Below the pieces are notes generated by a model. It did not search any database. It saw only the letters and a list, made by a program, of their open reading frames with translations, and had not been told where the DNA came from. A program made the position numbers and the translations under genes. A DNA stretch of 64,000 nucleotides from Artocarpus heterophyllus (Eukaryota; Streptophyta; Magnoliopsida; Rosales; Moraceae). The stretch covers positions 26,415,710-26,479,709 of the forward strand of contig CM046340.1 of the NCBI GenBank assembly GCA_025403435.1, read 5' to 3'. Position 1 is the stretch's first letter; each line of letters begins with the position of its first letter. Positions 34,890 to 47,379 of the stretch are shown in pieces.

Positions 34890-35216
34890 ATGGTGGTCCC
34901 GACCCCTAGGAAGGGATTTCTATCATGTACCAGATTGGATCTTTGAAAGGATAAGGTATTTTAGTATGATTTATGGTTGCACACCCCTAGGTGGTGATTA
35001 TAAATCATGGATAAAATATTGAAACGGTGGTTATACACTCACGTTAATTTTATTATTAACCTCCCCTAGGAGCTCTGTTAATAAAATTAATGGCCAAAGA
35101 GACGATTATTAGTATATGCTGGATCATACGGGTCCTGGATGGCATATATTAATCAGGAGCGGATCCGTGTTCCTGATTGAATTTGGCATGACTCCCCTAG
35201 GAGCTTGTTGAATTCT
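34890..35216 (+). promoter_or_regulatory. Tandem stem-loops with CCTAGG loops in the RNA leader
   Basis: Consecutive inverted repeats precede gag. TCCC/GGGA at 34897/34913; ATGATTTAT/ATAAATCAT at 34966/35000; TTAATTTTATTATTAAC/GTTAATAAAATTAA at 35044/35077; TTAGTATATGC/GCATATATTAA at 35109/35142; AATCAGGA/TCCTGATT at 35151/35171; GAATT/AATTC at 35179/35211. Four of them hold CCCCTAGG in or near the apical loop (34903, 34984, 35063, 35194). By position this could be a packaging or dimerisation signal. That role is inferred. Confidence 0.7.
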
Positions 35217-35366
35217 GAGTTGGGAATTATCGTTGTAAGGTTGTAATATTTTCAAGGTTTTGACACATAAACGTATTTGTATTATTTTACATGATTGTGT
35301 TATCTTACTAAATTATTATATATGTTTGCTTATGTTTGGTATATGATTCTTTATTGTAGATTGAAA

Positions 35367-38300
35367 ATGTCTAAAAACGCTTTATCATCGATACTTGACA
35401 AAAACCAATTAACCGGTGAGAACTATAATGATTGGAAACGGAACCTGGACATCGTCCTTTCCTTTGAGAAACTGAAATATGTTCTGACAACTCCTTGTCC
35501 TCCCGAGCCTACGGGAGACTCAAGTAATGAGCAATTCTAAGCGTACGACCTCTGGAAAGATGCTAATAATCAGGCCCGCTGCTATGTTATGGCCAGCATG
35601 AACAACGTACTGCAGGCTCAACATCAGGATTATGAGACTGCGAAGCAGATCTTAGATAATCTTGAGGATATGTTCAGAGGCCAGGCCATAACGAAGCGGC
35701 AAGGGGCGCTTTGGAAACTCTTAAACTGTAGACAGAGACCGAGGACATCTGTAAAGGAGCACATGATGTTGGTCATGGGTTACCTCGCTAAGGCTCAAAC
35801 CAATGGAGCCAACATCGATGCTGAAACTCAGATGACTATGGTCTTTGAGACTCTGTCTAAGGAATTTATTCCATTTAGAGCTACTTTTAATTTAAGCAAT
35901 AGACGGGATATGACCTTGACAGAACTGATGAAACAGTTACAGGAGTTTGAACTGCTGATCAGGGAGTCTCCTGCTGGTGGTGAGGCCAATATGGTAGCTG
36001 CTTCTGGTTCCAATCCTAACTCTAGGAATGGAAAGAAGCAATGGGCCAAGAGTGGGAAGTCTTTTATTCCTCCTGCAACCAAGAGCAAGAAGAAGAAGAA
36101 GAAGAACCCAAAGAAGCTTAAGTGCTTCTTCTGTGGAAAGGTCGGGCATATAAAGAAGCATTGCAAGAACTTACTTTCCAAGGGAGGTAGGTGTGATCTT
36201 CTATATTTAGAAACTTGTTTGGTTGAGGAATCCAGTGACATCTGGGTCATAGATTCCGGTGCAACTAATCATGTTTGTGTTTCTCTGCAGGGATTCAAAG
36301 AAACGAGAAGTCTACTTCGTGAAGACGTAACGCTTCGGATGGGCGATGGATCCTTGGTCTCAGCGGAAGCAGTGGGAGATGTCCATCTTTATTTTGATAA
36401 TTATAGGAATTTAATTTTGCGAGATTGTTTTTATGTTCCTAAATTTAAAAGGAATTTAATTTTTGTATCTTCTTTATTTAAAGACTCCTACATGGTATAT
36501 TTTAATAAAAAAGTGGTGATTCGTAAAAATAAATCTTTTATCTGTTCTGGATGGATGCAAAATAATCTATATTTTATCAAACCTAAGATGGACTTATTGC
36601 TTAATGCTGAGATAAATGATAATAACTCAAAAAGACTTAAAACTTCTCACTCTAATAAAACTTATCTTTGGCATTTGCGCCTTGGTCATATTAACGTGAA
36701 TAGGATTCAAAGGTTGGTAAGGGATGGACCTTTAAGTCACTTAAAGGTGGAATCTATTCCTCAATGTGAATCTTGTTTGGAGGGTAAAATGACCAAAAGA
36801 CCATACGGGTCTAAGGGCAATAGGGCCGAAGGGGTTCTAGAACTGTGCATAGTGATGTTTGCGGACCAATGAACATCCAAGCATGAGGAGGGTATGAGTA
36901 CTTTGTCACTTTTATTGACGATTACTCAAGATATGGGTATGTGTACCTAATGCACCACAAAAGCGAAACTTATGATAAGTTCAGAGAGTTTCAGGTTGAA
37001 GTGGAAAAGCAATTGGGTAGACCCATAAAGGCACTTCGATCTGATCGAGGTGGGGAATACCTTTCTGATGAGTTCTTGGGACACTTGTTAGAGAATGGGA
37101 TTTTATCCCATTTGACTGCGCCGGGCACTCAGCAGCAGAATGGCGTAGCGAAGAGAAGGAATAGGACTTTGTTGGACATGATTCGGTCCATGATGAGTTA
37201 TTCATCATTGCCTTTATCCTTTTGGGGATATGCACTACAAACCGCATGTTATCTTTTGAACAATGTGCCTTCAAAATCGGTCCCTAAAACTCCTCACGAG
37301 TTGTGGACAAGACGGAAGACATCTTTAAACCATATTCGCATATGGGGATGTCCAGTTCATGTCCTGTTTAAGGATCCGAATAAGTTGGAAGCACATTCGG
37401 AAGTTTGCATGTTTGTAGGATATCCAAAAGGGACTAAAGGGGGTTATTTTTATAACCCTAAGGAAAATAAAGTCGTGGTTTCAACTAATGCAACTTTCCT
37501 TGAGGAGAGTTACATGGACGACTTTAAACCTCGAAGCAAAGTGGTGCTTGAGGAGTAAAGGGGTGATTTGTTCACTCCGGAGGTTCCAAACGAAACCATT
37601 CTGATCAGTGTAGAAAAACCAAACAAACCTGAACAACAACCTCAGGGGCTTCGACGTAGTGGGAGGATCGGGCGTCAACCTGAAAGGTACATGTTCAATG
37701 GGGAGGTCTTTTTGGCTGAACCGGATGAACATGACAGGGATCCTTATACTTACGCAGAAGCTATGGAGGATGTTGATTCAAAACTCTAGACAGAGGCCAT
37801 GAACATAGAGATGAAGTCTATGGAGACTAATCGGGTCTGGGAGCTTGTGGATCTTCCCGAAGGGGTAAAACCCATAGGGTGTAAGTGGATCTACAAGAGG
37901 AAAAGAGGAGTGGATGGAAAGGTCGAAACCTTTAAGGCTAGACTGGTAGCTAAGGGTTATACGCAAAAGGAAGGAATCGATTATAAGGAAACCTTTTCTC
38001 CTGTAGCCATGCTTAAGTCCATCCGGATTCTCTTGTCCATAGCTGCCGCTCTCGATTACGAGATTTGGCAGATGGATGTCAAGATGGCTTTTCTGAATGG
38101 CTATCTTGATGAGTCCATTTATATGGAACAACCAGACGGGTTCAAGGTCGCGGGTCAAGAGGGGAAGGTTTGTAAGCTGCTAAAGTCAATTTATGGACTT
38201 AAGCAGGCATCCCGTTCTTGGAACATAAGATTTGATCAAGTGATCAAGACTTATGGGTTCTCACAAAATGTGGATGAACCATGTGTTTACAAACACATAA

Positions 38301-39319
38301 AGGATGGGAAGGTGGTTTTTCTACTGCTTTATGTAGATGACATTCTGCTAATTGGCAATGACGTTGGGGCGTTGTCATCGGTCAAATTATGGTTGACCAA
38401 GTAGTTTGACATGAAGGACTTGGGTGAGGCTAATTTTGTTCTAGATATCCAGATCCTTTCGGATAGGAAGAACAAAATGATAGCTTTGTCTCAGGCTGGC
38501 TACATAGATAAAATTCTTAGGAGGTTTGCAATGCAGGATTCCAAGAAAGGTGGGCAACCATCTAGGTCTGGAATTACTCTTTCTAAGAAAGACTCGCCAA
38601 AGTCTTATGAAGAAAGAGAATACATGAAGAAGGTGCCTTATGCTTTGGCAGTGGGTAGTCTCATGTATGCCATGCTTTGCACTCGACCGGATATTAGCTA
38701 TGCGGTCGGGATTGAAAGTCGATTTCAGGCGGATCCAGGACCGAACCATTGGGTTGCGGTAAAGCATATTTTCAAGTACCTGAGAAGGACTCGAGGGTAT
38801 ATGCTTGTGTATTCGGGTGAGGACTTGACTCCTCTAGGATACACTGATTTAGATTTTTAATCTTGTTTGGATTTTAGGAAATCGACTTCATGGTTTGTGT
38901 TTACTCTGGGTGGTGGTGCCATCAGTTGGAGAAGTGCGAAGCAAGATTGCACTTCGGATTCAACAATGGAGGCCGAGTATGTGGCGGCTAGTGATGCTTC
39001 GAAAGAAGCAGTGTGGCTCTGCAAGTTCCTTGGGGATCTTGAGGTAGTTCCTGGTATGGATAAGGCGGTATCACTGTACTATGATAACAGTGCGGCGGTA
39101 GCTAATGCTAAGGAACCAAGATTTCACAAGAAGAGTAAGCATATTGATCGGAAGTATCATGTGATAAAGGACTTCGTTGAGGGCGGGCATGTCACTGTGT
39201 GCAAGATAGCATCAGAGGACAATTTAGCTGATCCATTTACGAAGACACTTACTGGGAGAGTCTTCGAGAGGCATGTGGAAGCTATGGGGATGCAAAATTT
39301 GTTGTATTTACTCACTTAG
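35367..39319 (+). pseudogene. gag-pol: Copia 1 gag-pol polyprotein, nearly intact
   Basis: The start ATG at 35367 (MSKNALSSIL) opens a UBN2-type gag. Then come a Lys-rich linker and zinc knuckle CFFCGKVGHIKKHC (about 36120-36165), protease WVIDSGATNHVC (36245), GAG-pre-integrase HLRLGHIN and CESCLEGKM (36670-36790), and integrase core IDDYS, SDRGGEY and a Glu after [14 protein letters not shown] (36910-37200). RT follows with MDVKMAFLNGYL (38075) and YVDDILLIG (38330), then RNase H ([16 protein letters not shown], 38970; [13 protein letters not shown], 39140). Breaks: in-frame stops at 35538, 37556, 37787, 38402 and 38858, and a one-base frameshift near 36845. All catalytic motifs survive, so inactivation is recent. 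Confidence 0.93.
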
Positions 39320-39320
39320 T

Positions 39321-39333
39321 GCAAGTGGGAGAT
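39321..39333 (+). other. Polypurine tract of copia 1
   Basis: GCAAGTGGGAGAT lies directly before the 3' LTR TGTTAGACAC. Confidence 0.9.
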
Positions 39334-42300
39334 TGTTAGACACGTATGCCCTAAGGAGTAAAAATGTAATACGTTTTTTGGAGACATTTTTATCAATAAA
39401 GAATTTATTCATTTATATATACCAAATCTTGTCCTCTTTACATTCATATTTGTTGAATGTATGATAAGCAAACAGTAGTCTAAGACTGTCAGTCTAAACC
39501 TTAAGAGTTGGGCATATGATGGACTGATTATGCAGAGGACACGATTCTTAAGGTGAAGGTCTAAAACGTATGATCCGCAATCGAGGGAATAAAGTTAGGC
39601 GCTTTATTCATGTAAAGATTGTTATGTTGTCTATATCCCTTTTGGGAGATGGTTTGTCTTCACCATCGGAGTTGGACTCCGTGAATAGAAACATTGGCAC
39701 GTTGTCATAGGTGACGATGTGTTGGATCAGGACATAAAGTGAATTGATTTGGATTAATAATTCTGTCTTGGCAAATCGATTCACTTTAGACAGTCATTTG
39801 TATTGTATCTTAATCCTGAGATGAATAGTGGGCCCGTTATCTTGACTTGTGTCTTTTGATGTACCAATGGGTGACTCCCACATCTCTATAGTGGCATGCA
39901 TGCCGGTACGTTGGAGGCATGACTCTTGGTAGCGTAGACGTGTTATTCATAGATAAGGAATCCATAGCTCCTCTTTAGGAGTAATGATATCCTCTTATAT
40001 GCGTTGTCCTGTAATTAGAAAACTGGAGCGCTCAACCATTTGGATATATAGGTGTAACCGAATGGTATACTATCTTTGGATGGTAATGTAGGAAACAAAG
40101 TGCGCAGCGGAATTTTAAAATTTTTTCATCAGAGTATTTTCCAAAACACAAGTTTGACATGTTATATGTATAAATTAAACAGATCTTACTAACCTCAGTA
40201 TGCCGAAGAACCTCCGCGACCTGTGTAGAGAAGTAACGTTCCAGAAGAGCCTCAACCAACTGGTCTTCTTTGCTATTCTCTATCCACAACCGGAGTGAGT
40301 GTGGGCTCACACGTACAGCTCTTCCACCGGTGACTCTCCTTCCAACCAATAGAGAGAACCCAAAGCTAGTGTTCGTGATTTGTGAACAAAAGCTCTCAGG
40401 GAGTTTTTTAGATGCTCACTAGAAGAGTATCACTCTTAATCTCTCAAATTGATCTGAGTAAATCATTAGACTCACTCCCTTTTTATACCTATTGGTCCTT
40501 GGGGTCAGTCCATATCAGATTAGGTCTCAAAAATCGAAATAGAATCAAGTTCGGATCAATATCTGATAAGATACGCGTGAAAAACGCGTAATCTTAGCTG
40601 TCGCGGTCGGCATGCCGAACTGTGAGATAGGCAGGCCGAACTGGCCAGTTCGGCAGGCCGAACACGTCATCCGGCATGCCGAACTGCCGAGAAAAAATCT
40701 CCGCGAATCTTTTATTTTCCACCCGAGATTCTAAAGGATAAAGTCTCAGTTTTGATTCAAATAGCCCAATAGAAAAGATATCTGATCAAAACAAACTTTA
40801 TCAAGATAATCTCTAAGAAAATAAATCAATTCACAATAATTCTACAAGTTTATCTTGTTCTAATTGTCCAAAATTAAAACAACCGATAAACAGACAAGAA
40901 TTATCCGAACGCCATAATTCAACAAGTTCATCTTGAACTAATTTCTTACATAATTAATTCAACCGATAAACAGACATGAATTATTTGATTCTTATAAATT
41001 TTAAACCAATCTGATAAATCCGACATAAGTCACCAATTATTGAAAAAGCACGCCGTGTCGTTACAGGATTTTGTGAGCTAGCAAAGGGGACCAAAATGGA
41101 CCTATAAAGTTCAAGCTCATGATAATTATGAAACCCAATATCCCAGATATACATTTCACAATTATCAACTCCAACGCTACTCCACTAAAAGCTTGGAGCT
41201 GCACTCTCGAACTTTATAGAATTACGAAGCTCGTGTAGCTAAGTCTCCATGACATATCATAGTGTATCGCATCCCCATATGATCATCCATAATCGGCTTA
41301 AGGACAAGTTCTGTCTTACCTTCCCGATTATTTTTATCTTACGTTCCATTGTCTCACCATTAGAAAACTTACCATCTAAAGATAGTATACCATTCGGTTA
41401 CACCTATGTATCCAAATGGTTGAGCGCTCCAGTTTTCCATTTACAGGACAACGCATATAAGAGGATATCATTACTCCTAAAGAGGAGCTATGGATTCCTT
41501 ATCTATGAATAACACGTCTACGCTACCAAGAGTCATGCCTCCAACGTACCGGCATGCATGCCACTATAGAGATGTGGGAGTCACCCATTGGTACATCAAA
41601 AGACACAAGTCGAGACAACGGGCCCATTATTCATCTCAGGATTAAGATACAATACAAATGATTGTCTAAAGTGAATCGATTTGACAAGACAGAATTATTA
41701 ATCCAAATCAATTCACTTTATGTCCCGATCCAACACATCGTCACCTATGACAATGCGCCAATGTTTCTATTCACGGAGTCCAACTCCGATGGCCAAGACA
41801 AACCATCTCCCAAAAGGGATATAGACAACATAACAATCTTTACATGAATAAAGCGCCCAACTTTATTCCCTCGATTGCGGATCATATATTTTAGACCATC
41901 ACCTTAAGAGTCGTGTCTACCGCATAATCATCCCATCATATGCCCAACTCTTAAGGTTTAGACTGACAGTCTCAGACTACTGTTTGCTTATCATACATTC
42001 AACAAATATGAACGTAAAGAGGACAATATTTGGTATATATATAAATGAATAAATTCTTTATTGATAAAAATGTCTCCAAAAACGTATTACATTTTTACTC
42101 CTTAGAGCATACATGTCTAACAAAGATAAAAATAATCGGGAAGGTAAGATAGAACTTGTCTTTAAGCCGATTATGGATGATCATATGGGGATACGATACA
42201 CTATGATATGTCATGGAGACTTGGCTACACGAGCTTCGTAATTCTATAAAGTTCGAGAGTGCAGCTCCAAGCCTTTAGTGGAGTAGCATTGGAGTTGATA

Positions 42301-43373
42301 ATTGTGAAATGTATATCTGGGATATTGGGGTTCATAATTATCATGAGCTTGAACTTTATAGGTCCATTTTGGTTCCCTTTGCTAGCTCACAAAATCCTGT
42401 AACGACACGGCGTGCTTTTCTAATAATTGGTGACTTATGTCAAATTTATCAGATTGGTTTAAAATTTGTAAGAATCAAATAATTCATGTCTGTTTATCGG
42501 TTGAATTAATTTTGTAAGAAATTAGTTCAAGATAAACTTGTTGAATTATTGCGATCAGATAATTCTTGTCTGTTTATCGGTTGTTTTAATTTTGGACAAA
42601 TTAGAACAAGATAAACTTGTAGAATTATTGTGAATTGATTTATTTTCTTATAGATTATCTTGATAAAGTTTGTTTTGATCAGATAACTTCTCTATTGGGT
42701 TATTTGAATCAAAACTGAGACTTTATCCTTGAAAATCTCAGGTGGAAAATAAAAGATTCGCGGAGATTTTTTCTCTGTAGTTCGGCCTGCCGGATGACGT
42801 GTTCGGCCTGCCGAACTGGCCTGATCGGCTTGCCGATCAGAATGTTCGGCCTGTCGATCAGCGGAGATAAGATTATGCATTTTCACGCGGATCTTATCAG
42901 ATATTGATCCGAACTTGATTCTGTTTCGAGTTTTTGAGACCTAATCTGATATGGATTGACCCCAGGACTAATAGGTATAAAAAGGGAGTGAGTCTCATGA
43001 TTTACTCAGATCAATTTGAGATATTAAGAGTGATACTCTTCTAGTGAGCATCTGAAAACTCCCTGAGAGCTTTTGTTCACAAATCATGAACACTGGCTTT
43101 GGGTTCTCTCTGTTGGTTGGAAGGAGAGTCACTGGTAGAAGAGCTGTATGTGTGAGCCCACACTCACTCTGGTTGTGGATAGAGAATAGCAAAGAAGGCC
43201 AATTGGTTGAGGCTCTTCTGGAACGTTACTTCTCTACACGGATTGCGGAGGTTTTCGACACACTGAGGTTAGTAAGATCTGTTTAATTTATACATATAAC
43301 ATGTCAAACTTGTGTTTTGGAAATTATTCTGATGAAATATTTTAAAATTCCGCTGTGCACTTTGTTTCCAATA
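39334..43373 (+). repeat. 3' LTR of copia 1, split by a solo LTR
   Basis: Sequence 39334-40086 plus 42123-43373 together match the 5' LTR. About 28 bases present in the 5' LTR (from GTTTTCTAATGG) are missing at the split. A second copy of the CGGCCTGCCG island is at 42780-42865. Confidence 0.93.
40087..42122 (-). mobile_element. Inverted solo copia LTR inside the copia 1 3' LTR
   Basis: On the plus strand it begins TGTAGGAAACAAAG (complement of an LTR 3' end) and ends ATACATGTCTAACA (complement of the LTR start). It is full length at 2.04 kb, of the same family as copia 1, in the opposite orientation. No internal sequence is present. The flanks (GGTAA and AAGAT) do not form a target duplication. 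Palindrome island at 40610-40690. Confidence 0.92.
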
Positions 43374-44033
43374 GGTACTTCAGTACCTAGTTGTTAGACA
43401 TGCATCCCTTGAGGAGAAAAAATGTAATAAGTTTTTGGAGACATTTTTATCAATAAAGAATTTATTTATTGTTTATATACCAAATCTTGTCCTCTTTACG
43501 TTCATATTTGTTGAATGTATGTTAAGCAAACAATAGTCTGAGACTGTTGGTCTAAGCCTTAAGAATTGGGGATATGATGGACAGATTACCAAAGGCACGA
43601 TTCTTAAGGTGATGGTCTAAATCATAAGATCCGCAATCAAGGGAATAGAGTCTGATGCTTTCTTCATGTAAAGATTGTTATGTTTTCTATATATCTATTG
43701 GGAGATGGTTTGTCTTGACCATCGGAGGTGGACGCCGTAAATGAAAACATTGGCATATTGTCATAGGTGACGATGTGTTGGATCGGGACATAAAGTGAAT
43801 TGATTTGGATTAATAATTTTGTCTCGGCAAATCAATTCACTTTAGATAATCATTTGTATTGTATCTTAATCCTGAGATGAATAGTGGGCCCGTTGTCTTG
43901 ACTTGCGTCTTTTGATGTACCAAAGGATGACACCCACATCTTAATAATGGTATGCATGCTGGTATGTTGGAGGCATGACTTTTGATAGCGTAGACCTATT
44001 ATTCATAGATATGGAACCCATAACTCCTCTTTA

Positions 44034-44200
44034 CACTATTACAAACTGTGGATTCCATGACGGTTTATAACTGTCGTGAAAAAATTTCACGAAGGTCAAA
44101 AACCCATCGTGAAAGCTTCAGTCGTGGTACAACGTGGAGTTTTCACGACGGTTTTTTACCGTCGTGTAATACAAAAATTGGCCCAAGGAGTAATGTGGCG
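44034..44200. repeat. Left terminal inverted repeat and subterminal hairpins of CACTA
   Basis: CACTATTACAAA, then inverted ACGGTTTATAACTGTCGTG-type pairs and TTTTCACGACGGTTTTTTACCGTCGTG. The apparent plus-strand reading frame here is a by-product of the repeats. Confidence 0.9.
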
Positions 44201-44204
44201 CACT

Positions 44205-46345
44205 CTCTACGATCACTCTGTAGGTCTCTTGCAGCACTTGAAATAATGGCTAGAGATATGAAGCTGAAATTTTGCGCCAAGCCTTGAAGTTCACAATATT
44301 CTGCCAAAAAACTACAATAGAAAAAAATACAGTCAATTATTTGAAAGCACCTTACAACTCGACCTATATTTTAAAAATATGAAATAAGAATGAAATTATT
44401 ACCTGAGGTATACCGGGATACAATTTGCCCCGATTTTATCAAATTTGATGAAGTAGTAAACGTCTTCATACACCACATAGATAGGGAATTCATTGCCAGT
44501 GACATTTACCGGTATTGGGCACTGAATCGTCGACCCATCGTGCATGAAAGAATGTGCGTATAGAGCTAACTGCATAAATTCTTGAGGTACTGAAGCGAAG
44601 TTAAATGCTTGCAGTTGCTCATTAGCAATAGTTTGCTCTTGTTCTTGTTCTACCTCAGGTTGTGATTCTCTTACTTTTGTAGAGCTTTTCTTTTTTTTGG
44701 CATTTCTTTCCGCTTAGATCTTGTAGAACATGGCTAGGTGCTCGACTCGTCTTCGTCAATGCGATGACTTCAACTAACCTCTTCGGCCATACAATGAAGC
44801 TTCTAGCTGCTTCACCCACAGTTGTTGCTTCAAGTGTTGGAACAGGCAATTCAGCTGTTCTAACTCTGATGGTAGTGATGCTAACGTGCATGTTCTCTTC
44901 CCCTAATAGTTTTCCATGAACTGTATCAGTTGGAAGACTCTTCATCCACACCTTCCCAAGCGCAACAAGTGTACACCCACCATTAACTCTATCCTCAACG
45001 AAGAGCTTACATTGTTTGGGCTCTTGACGAAGAGGTGACAATTGGACTTCTGGAGCTTCTGGACCTTCTGCTACATTATTGGGAGGGTTACAACTAGCTT
45101 TGACGCTGTTGCGTTGTGAGATGCTATCATCTGTCGACTTGGCACGTCCTTGGGAAATGAGCTCCGTCACAAGACCCCACAGTTCTGCAATCTCCATCTA
45201 CATCTTTGACATGTGAGAATTCAATTTTGAAGTACCTGATTGGAGGTCAAAGTATTGAGACTGCTTCACATACTTCGATTGACCGCGGACACGTCCTGAA
45301 TGTTCCGGTTTCCCTAGTGCCCTCGTCAAAATGTCATCATTACTGACCGATTGGAAGCTCCCTTGACTTTGTTGCGTTGTGTATTCATCTTGTAAAACAA
45401 CACAACCATGTTATTTAAGCAATCCTTGATCTGGTATTAAATTACAAATTAATTGTTTGTGGTCAGTAAACTTACAATCAATTTCCCAATTTTTGCTACT
45501 TTTGGATTTTTGAACTGGCCATCGAGACCTTGACGTGATTTGACCCACAACTCCTCCCGTGTTGGTAGCACGCCCGTCTTTGCAAACTGTGTTAGGCTAT
45601 GTTAATACCATAGTAATGATAGAATAATTGATATATATAATATGAGTAAGATATTAACGTACCAAGGATTGCTCGAGCTCTCTATATCTGACTCGGCCAA
45701 CCATAGAGTAGTATTCATTCTCCGCTCGCATTTTTCTTGCGTTTGATGATAGCAGTTGGAATTCGGTCAAACGTCGATACCTCACCAAAGCTTCCCAATC
45801 GTCATTGTTTATGGAGGGGTAGTAGTGTACTACTATAGGAGGCCGTTTATATACATTCTCATCCTCCTCCAAAATAGAAAGGTATGGCTGTACGAAGGTA
45901 ACATAGAGGTCGGATCTGAACCCCTTTGCTAATTCGCCACAAACCTTCAAAGCCCTTTTCCTATACCAATCCTCGCTGTGAAAACTGCATATATCTCTCT
46001 CCAAATCACATCTTTTACTTTATCTAAATCCTTAGACCTCCAATCTTTTGTCCATATCAGAACGTGCTCTCGACTGAGGACTCCGATCCAACTGCTTAAT
46101 TCATGGCCGGGTGCGCTTTTCGATTGGCCTTTTGAATCAAAAGTTACTTCAATTCTTAAACCTTTCTTTCTCATCTGATGAATTTTTTTCATTAATGTAC
46201 CCCTTCACTCAAAGTCTACTTTTGGATCAAATTCGATTCGCCTTCGTGGCTTACTACGTTGGTTTCCCTTGCCATATTGCGATGAAGATGGAGTGCAGTC
46301 TTTGTACTCGTCCTCGTACTCGTCACTATCAATGGGACGAGACAT
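44205..46345 (-). pseudogene. CACTA second gene (Transposase_24-like), Ulp1 part deleted
   Basis: The likely start ATG at 46345 (MSRPIDSDEYEDEYKD) follows a CAG splice acceptor. A stop near 46206 and a frameshift near 45990 interrupt it. The plant Ptta/En/Spm domain is seen as ELSSWIGVLSREHV (46090) and DDWEALVRYRRLTEF with RKMRAENEY (45830-45700). Introns keep GT..AG ends (donors near 45655, 45478 and 44405). Later exons carry LTRALGKPEHSGRVRG (45330-45280), the region 45197-44655 (SFIVWPKRL, Lys-rich end), and FLAEYCELQGLAQNF (44305-44260). The Ulp1 catalytic part seen in the 20521-22569 copy is missing: coding text stops near 44205 and subterminal repeats begin. In relatives such proteins bind element ends. 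Confidence 0.8.
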
Positions 46346-46384
46346 TATACCTGTGCAAAGTATTCCAAAACTAGCACATAAATA

Positions 46385-46820
46385 CTAATATTAAATCACA
46401 AACTGTACATATTCACATCTTCACATATTCCATTTCTTACATTTTTACACAATTTCACATATTTATTTAATTTCACATATTTCACATATTCACAAATTTA
46501 GACTTTCAATTACATATTTAATTTCACAAATTGCACATATTCACATAATTTCACATATTACACATATTTACATAACCTCACATATTACACATATGCACAA
46601 CTTTACATATATTGACATAATTTGACATTCAAATCTTGACATATTCACAAGTTTACAATTTCAACAACATAATTTCACAAAATCATTTCATTTCACATGT
46701 TACACATATTGACAAATTCACAATTTCAAACAAATTACACAGATTCACATAATTTCAACTCCAATTATACATATTTACATATCATCACATAGTACACATT
46801 ATGCACATCTTTTCAACTTT
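46385..46820. repeat. Degenerate TTCACATATTACACATA repeat
   Basis: Some twenty imperfect units of TTCACATA, ATTACACATA and similar occur, AT-rich with regular CACA. No gene. Confidence 0.85.
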
Positions 46821-46849
46821 AATTACACAATTTGACAGATGGGCGAGAG

Positions 46850-47165
46850 GCGAGTGTGGGGTGGGGGGGCTGGGCGAGGGGGGTGTGGGGTGGGGGGGTT
46901 GGGTGAGGGGGAAGAGTGGGGTTGGGGGGGGGGGGGGGGGGGGGCTGGGCACGCGAGAGGGAAGAGGGGGGTGGGGGGGCTGGGCGAGGGGGACGAGGGG
47001 GTTGGGGGGGCCTAGACGCACTAGAGGGAAGAGGGGGGTGGGGGGGGTTGGCAAGGGGGGCCCGGGGGGTGGGGGGGCTAGGCGAGGGGGAAGAGGGGGG
47101 TGGGGGTGGGGGCAAGGGGGAAGAGGAGAGAGAGGGAGGGGGAAGAGGAGGGAGAGAGGGAGGGA
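46850..47165. repeat. G-run tract (plus strand), C-rich on the transcribed sense
   Basis: Tandem GGGGTGGGGGGGCTGGGCGAGGGGG-like units, including an uninterrupted G run of about 20 near 46925-46943, grade into GAGGGAGAGAGGG. Many closely spaced runs of three or more Gs meet the usual G-quadruplex pattern. Long proline- or glycine-rich reading frames over it on either strand are artefacts of composition. Confidence 0.93.
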
Positions 47166-47379
47166 GAGCTTACTGGCGGTGGAGGTGCTAACGGCGCAGT
47201 GGAGGCGATGGCGGTGCGATGGAGGCAATTTTAGAGAGAGTGTGAGGAATTTTAGAGAGAGAAAGAGAGATTTTATAGAGATAGAAAAAGAGATTTGAGA
47301 GAGGAGAGTGAGGCATATTGGGAACCTTGGGCGCACATAGGTATAGGTGGGTGGCACGAATTTCAAAAATTTGAAGAAT

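Larger units (their letters stand above)
31646..43373 (+). mobile_element. Copia 1: Ty1/copia retrotransposon with nested solo LTR, TSD GGTAC
   Basis: The 5' LTR starts TGTTAGACAT at 31646, preceded by GGTAC (31641-31645). The 3' LTR ends at 43373 (CCAATA, a mutated CCAACA) and is followed by GGTAC (43374-43378). The internal part carries an iMet PBS, a long structured leader, one gag-pol reading frame and a polypurine tract. The two LTRs look very similar, so insertion is fairly recent. It lies in element A. Confidence 0.95.
46346..47290 (-). promoter_or_regulatory. Promoter, 5' leader and leader intron of the CACTA second gene
   Basis: On the minus strand TATAAAA lies at about 47271-47278, followed by a CT-rich leader and a donor GTAAGC near 47172 (after CCACCGCCA). 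The acceptor TTTGCACAG lies near 46352, just before the ATG at 46345. The inferred intron of about 820 bases holds the G-run tract and a TTCACATATT-type repeat. This is inferred from splice-like sites only. Confidence 0.5.

Noticed and set aside
36847..36900. Possible programmed frameshift in copia 1 pol
   Set aside because: The sister copy copia 2 is in frame at the same place, so this is a simple one-base loss in copia 1.
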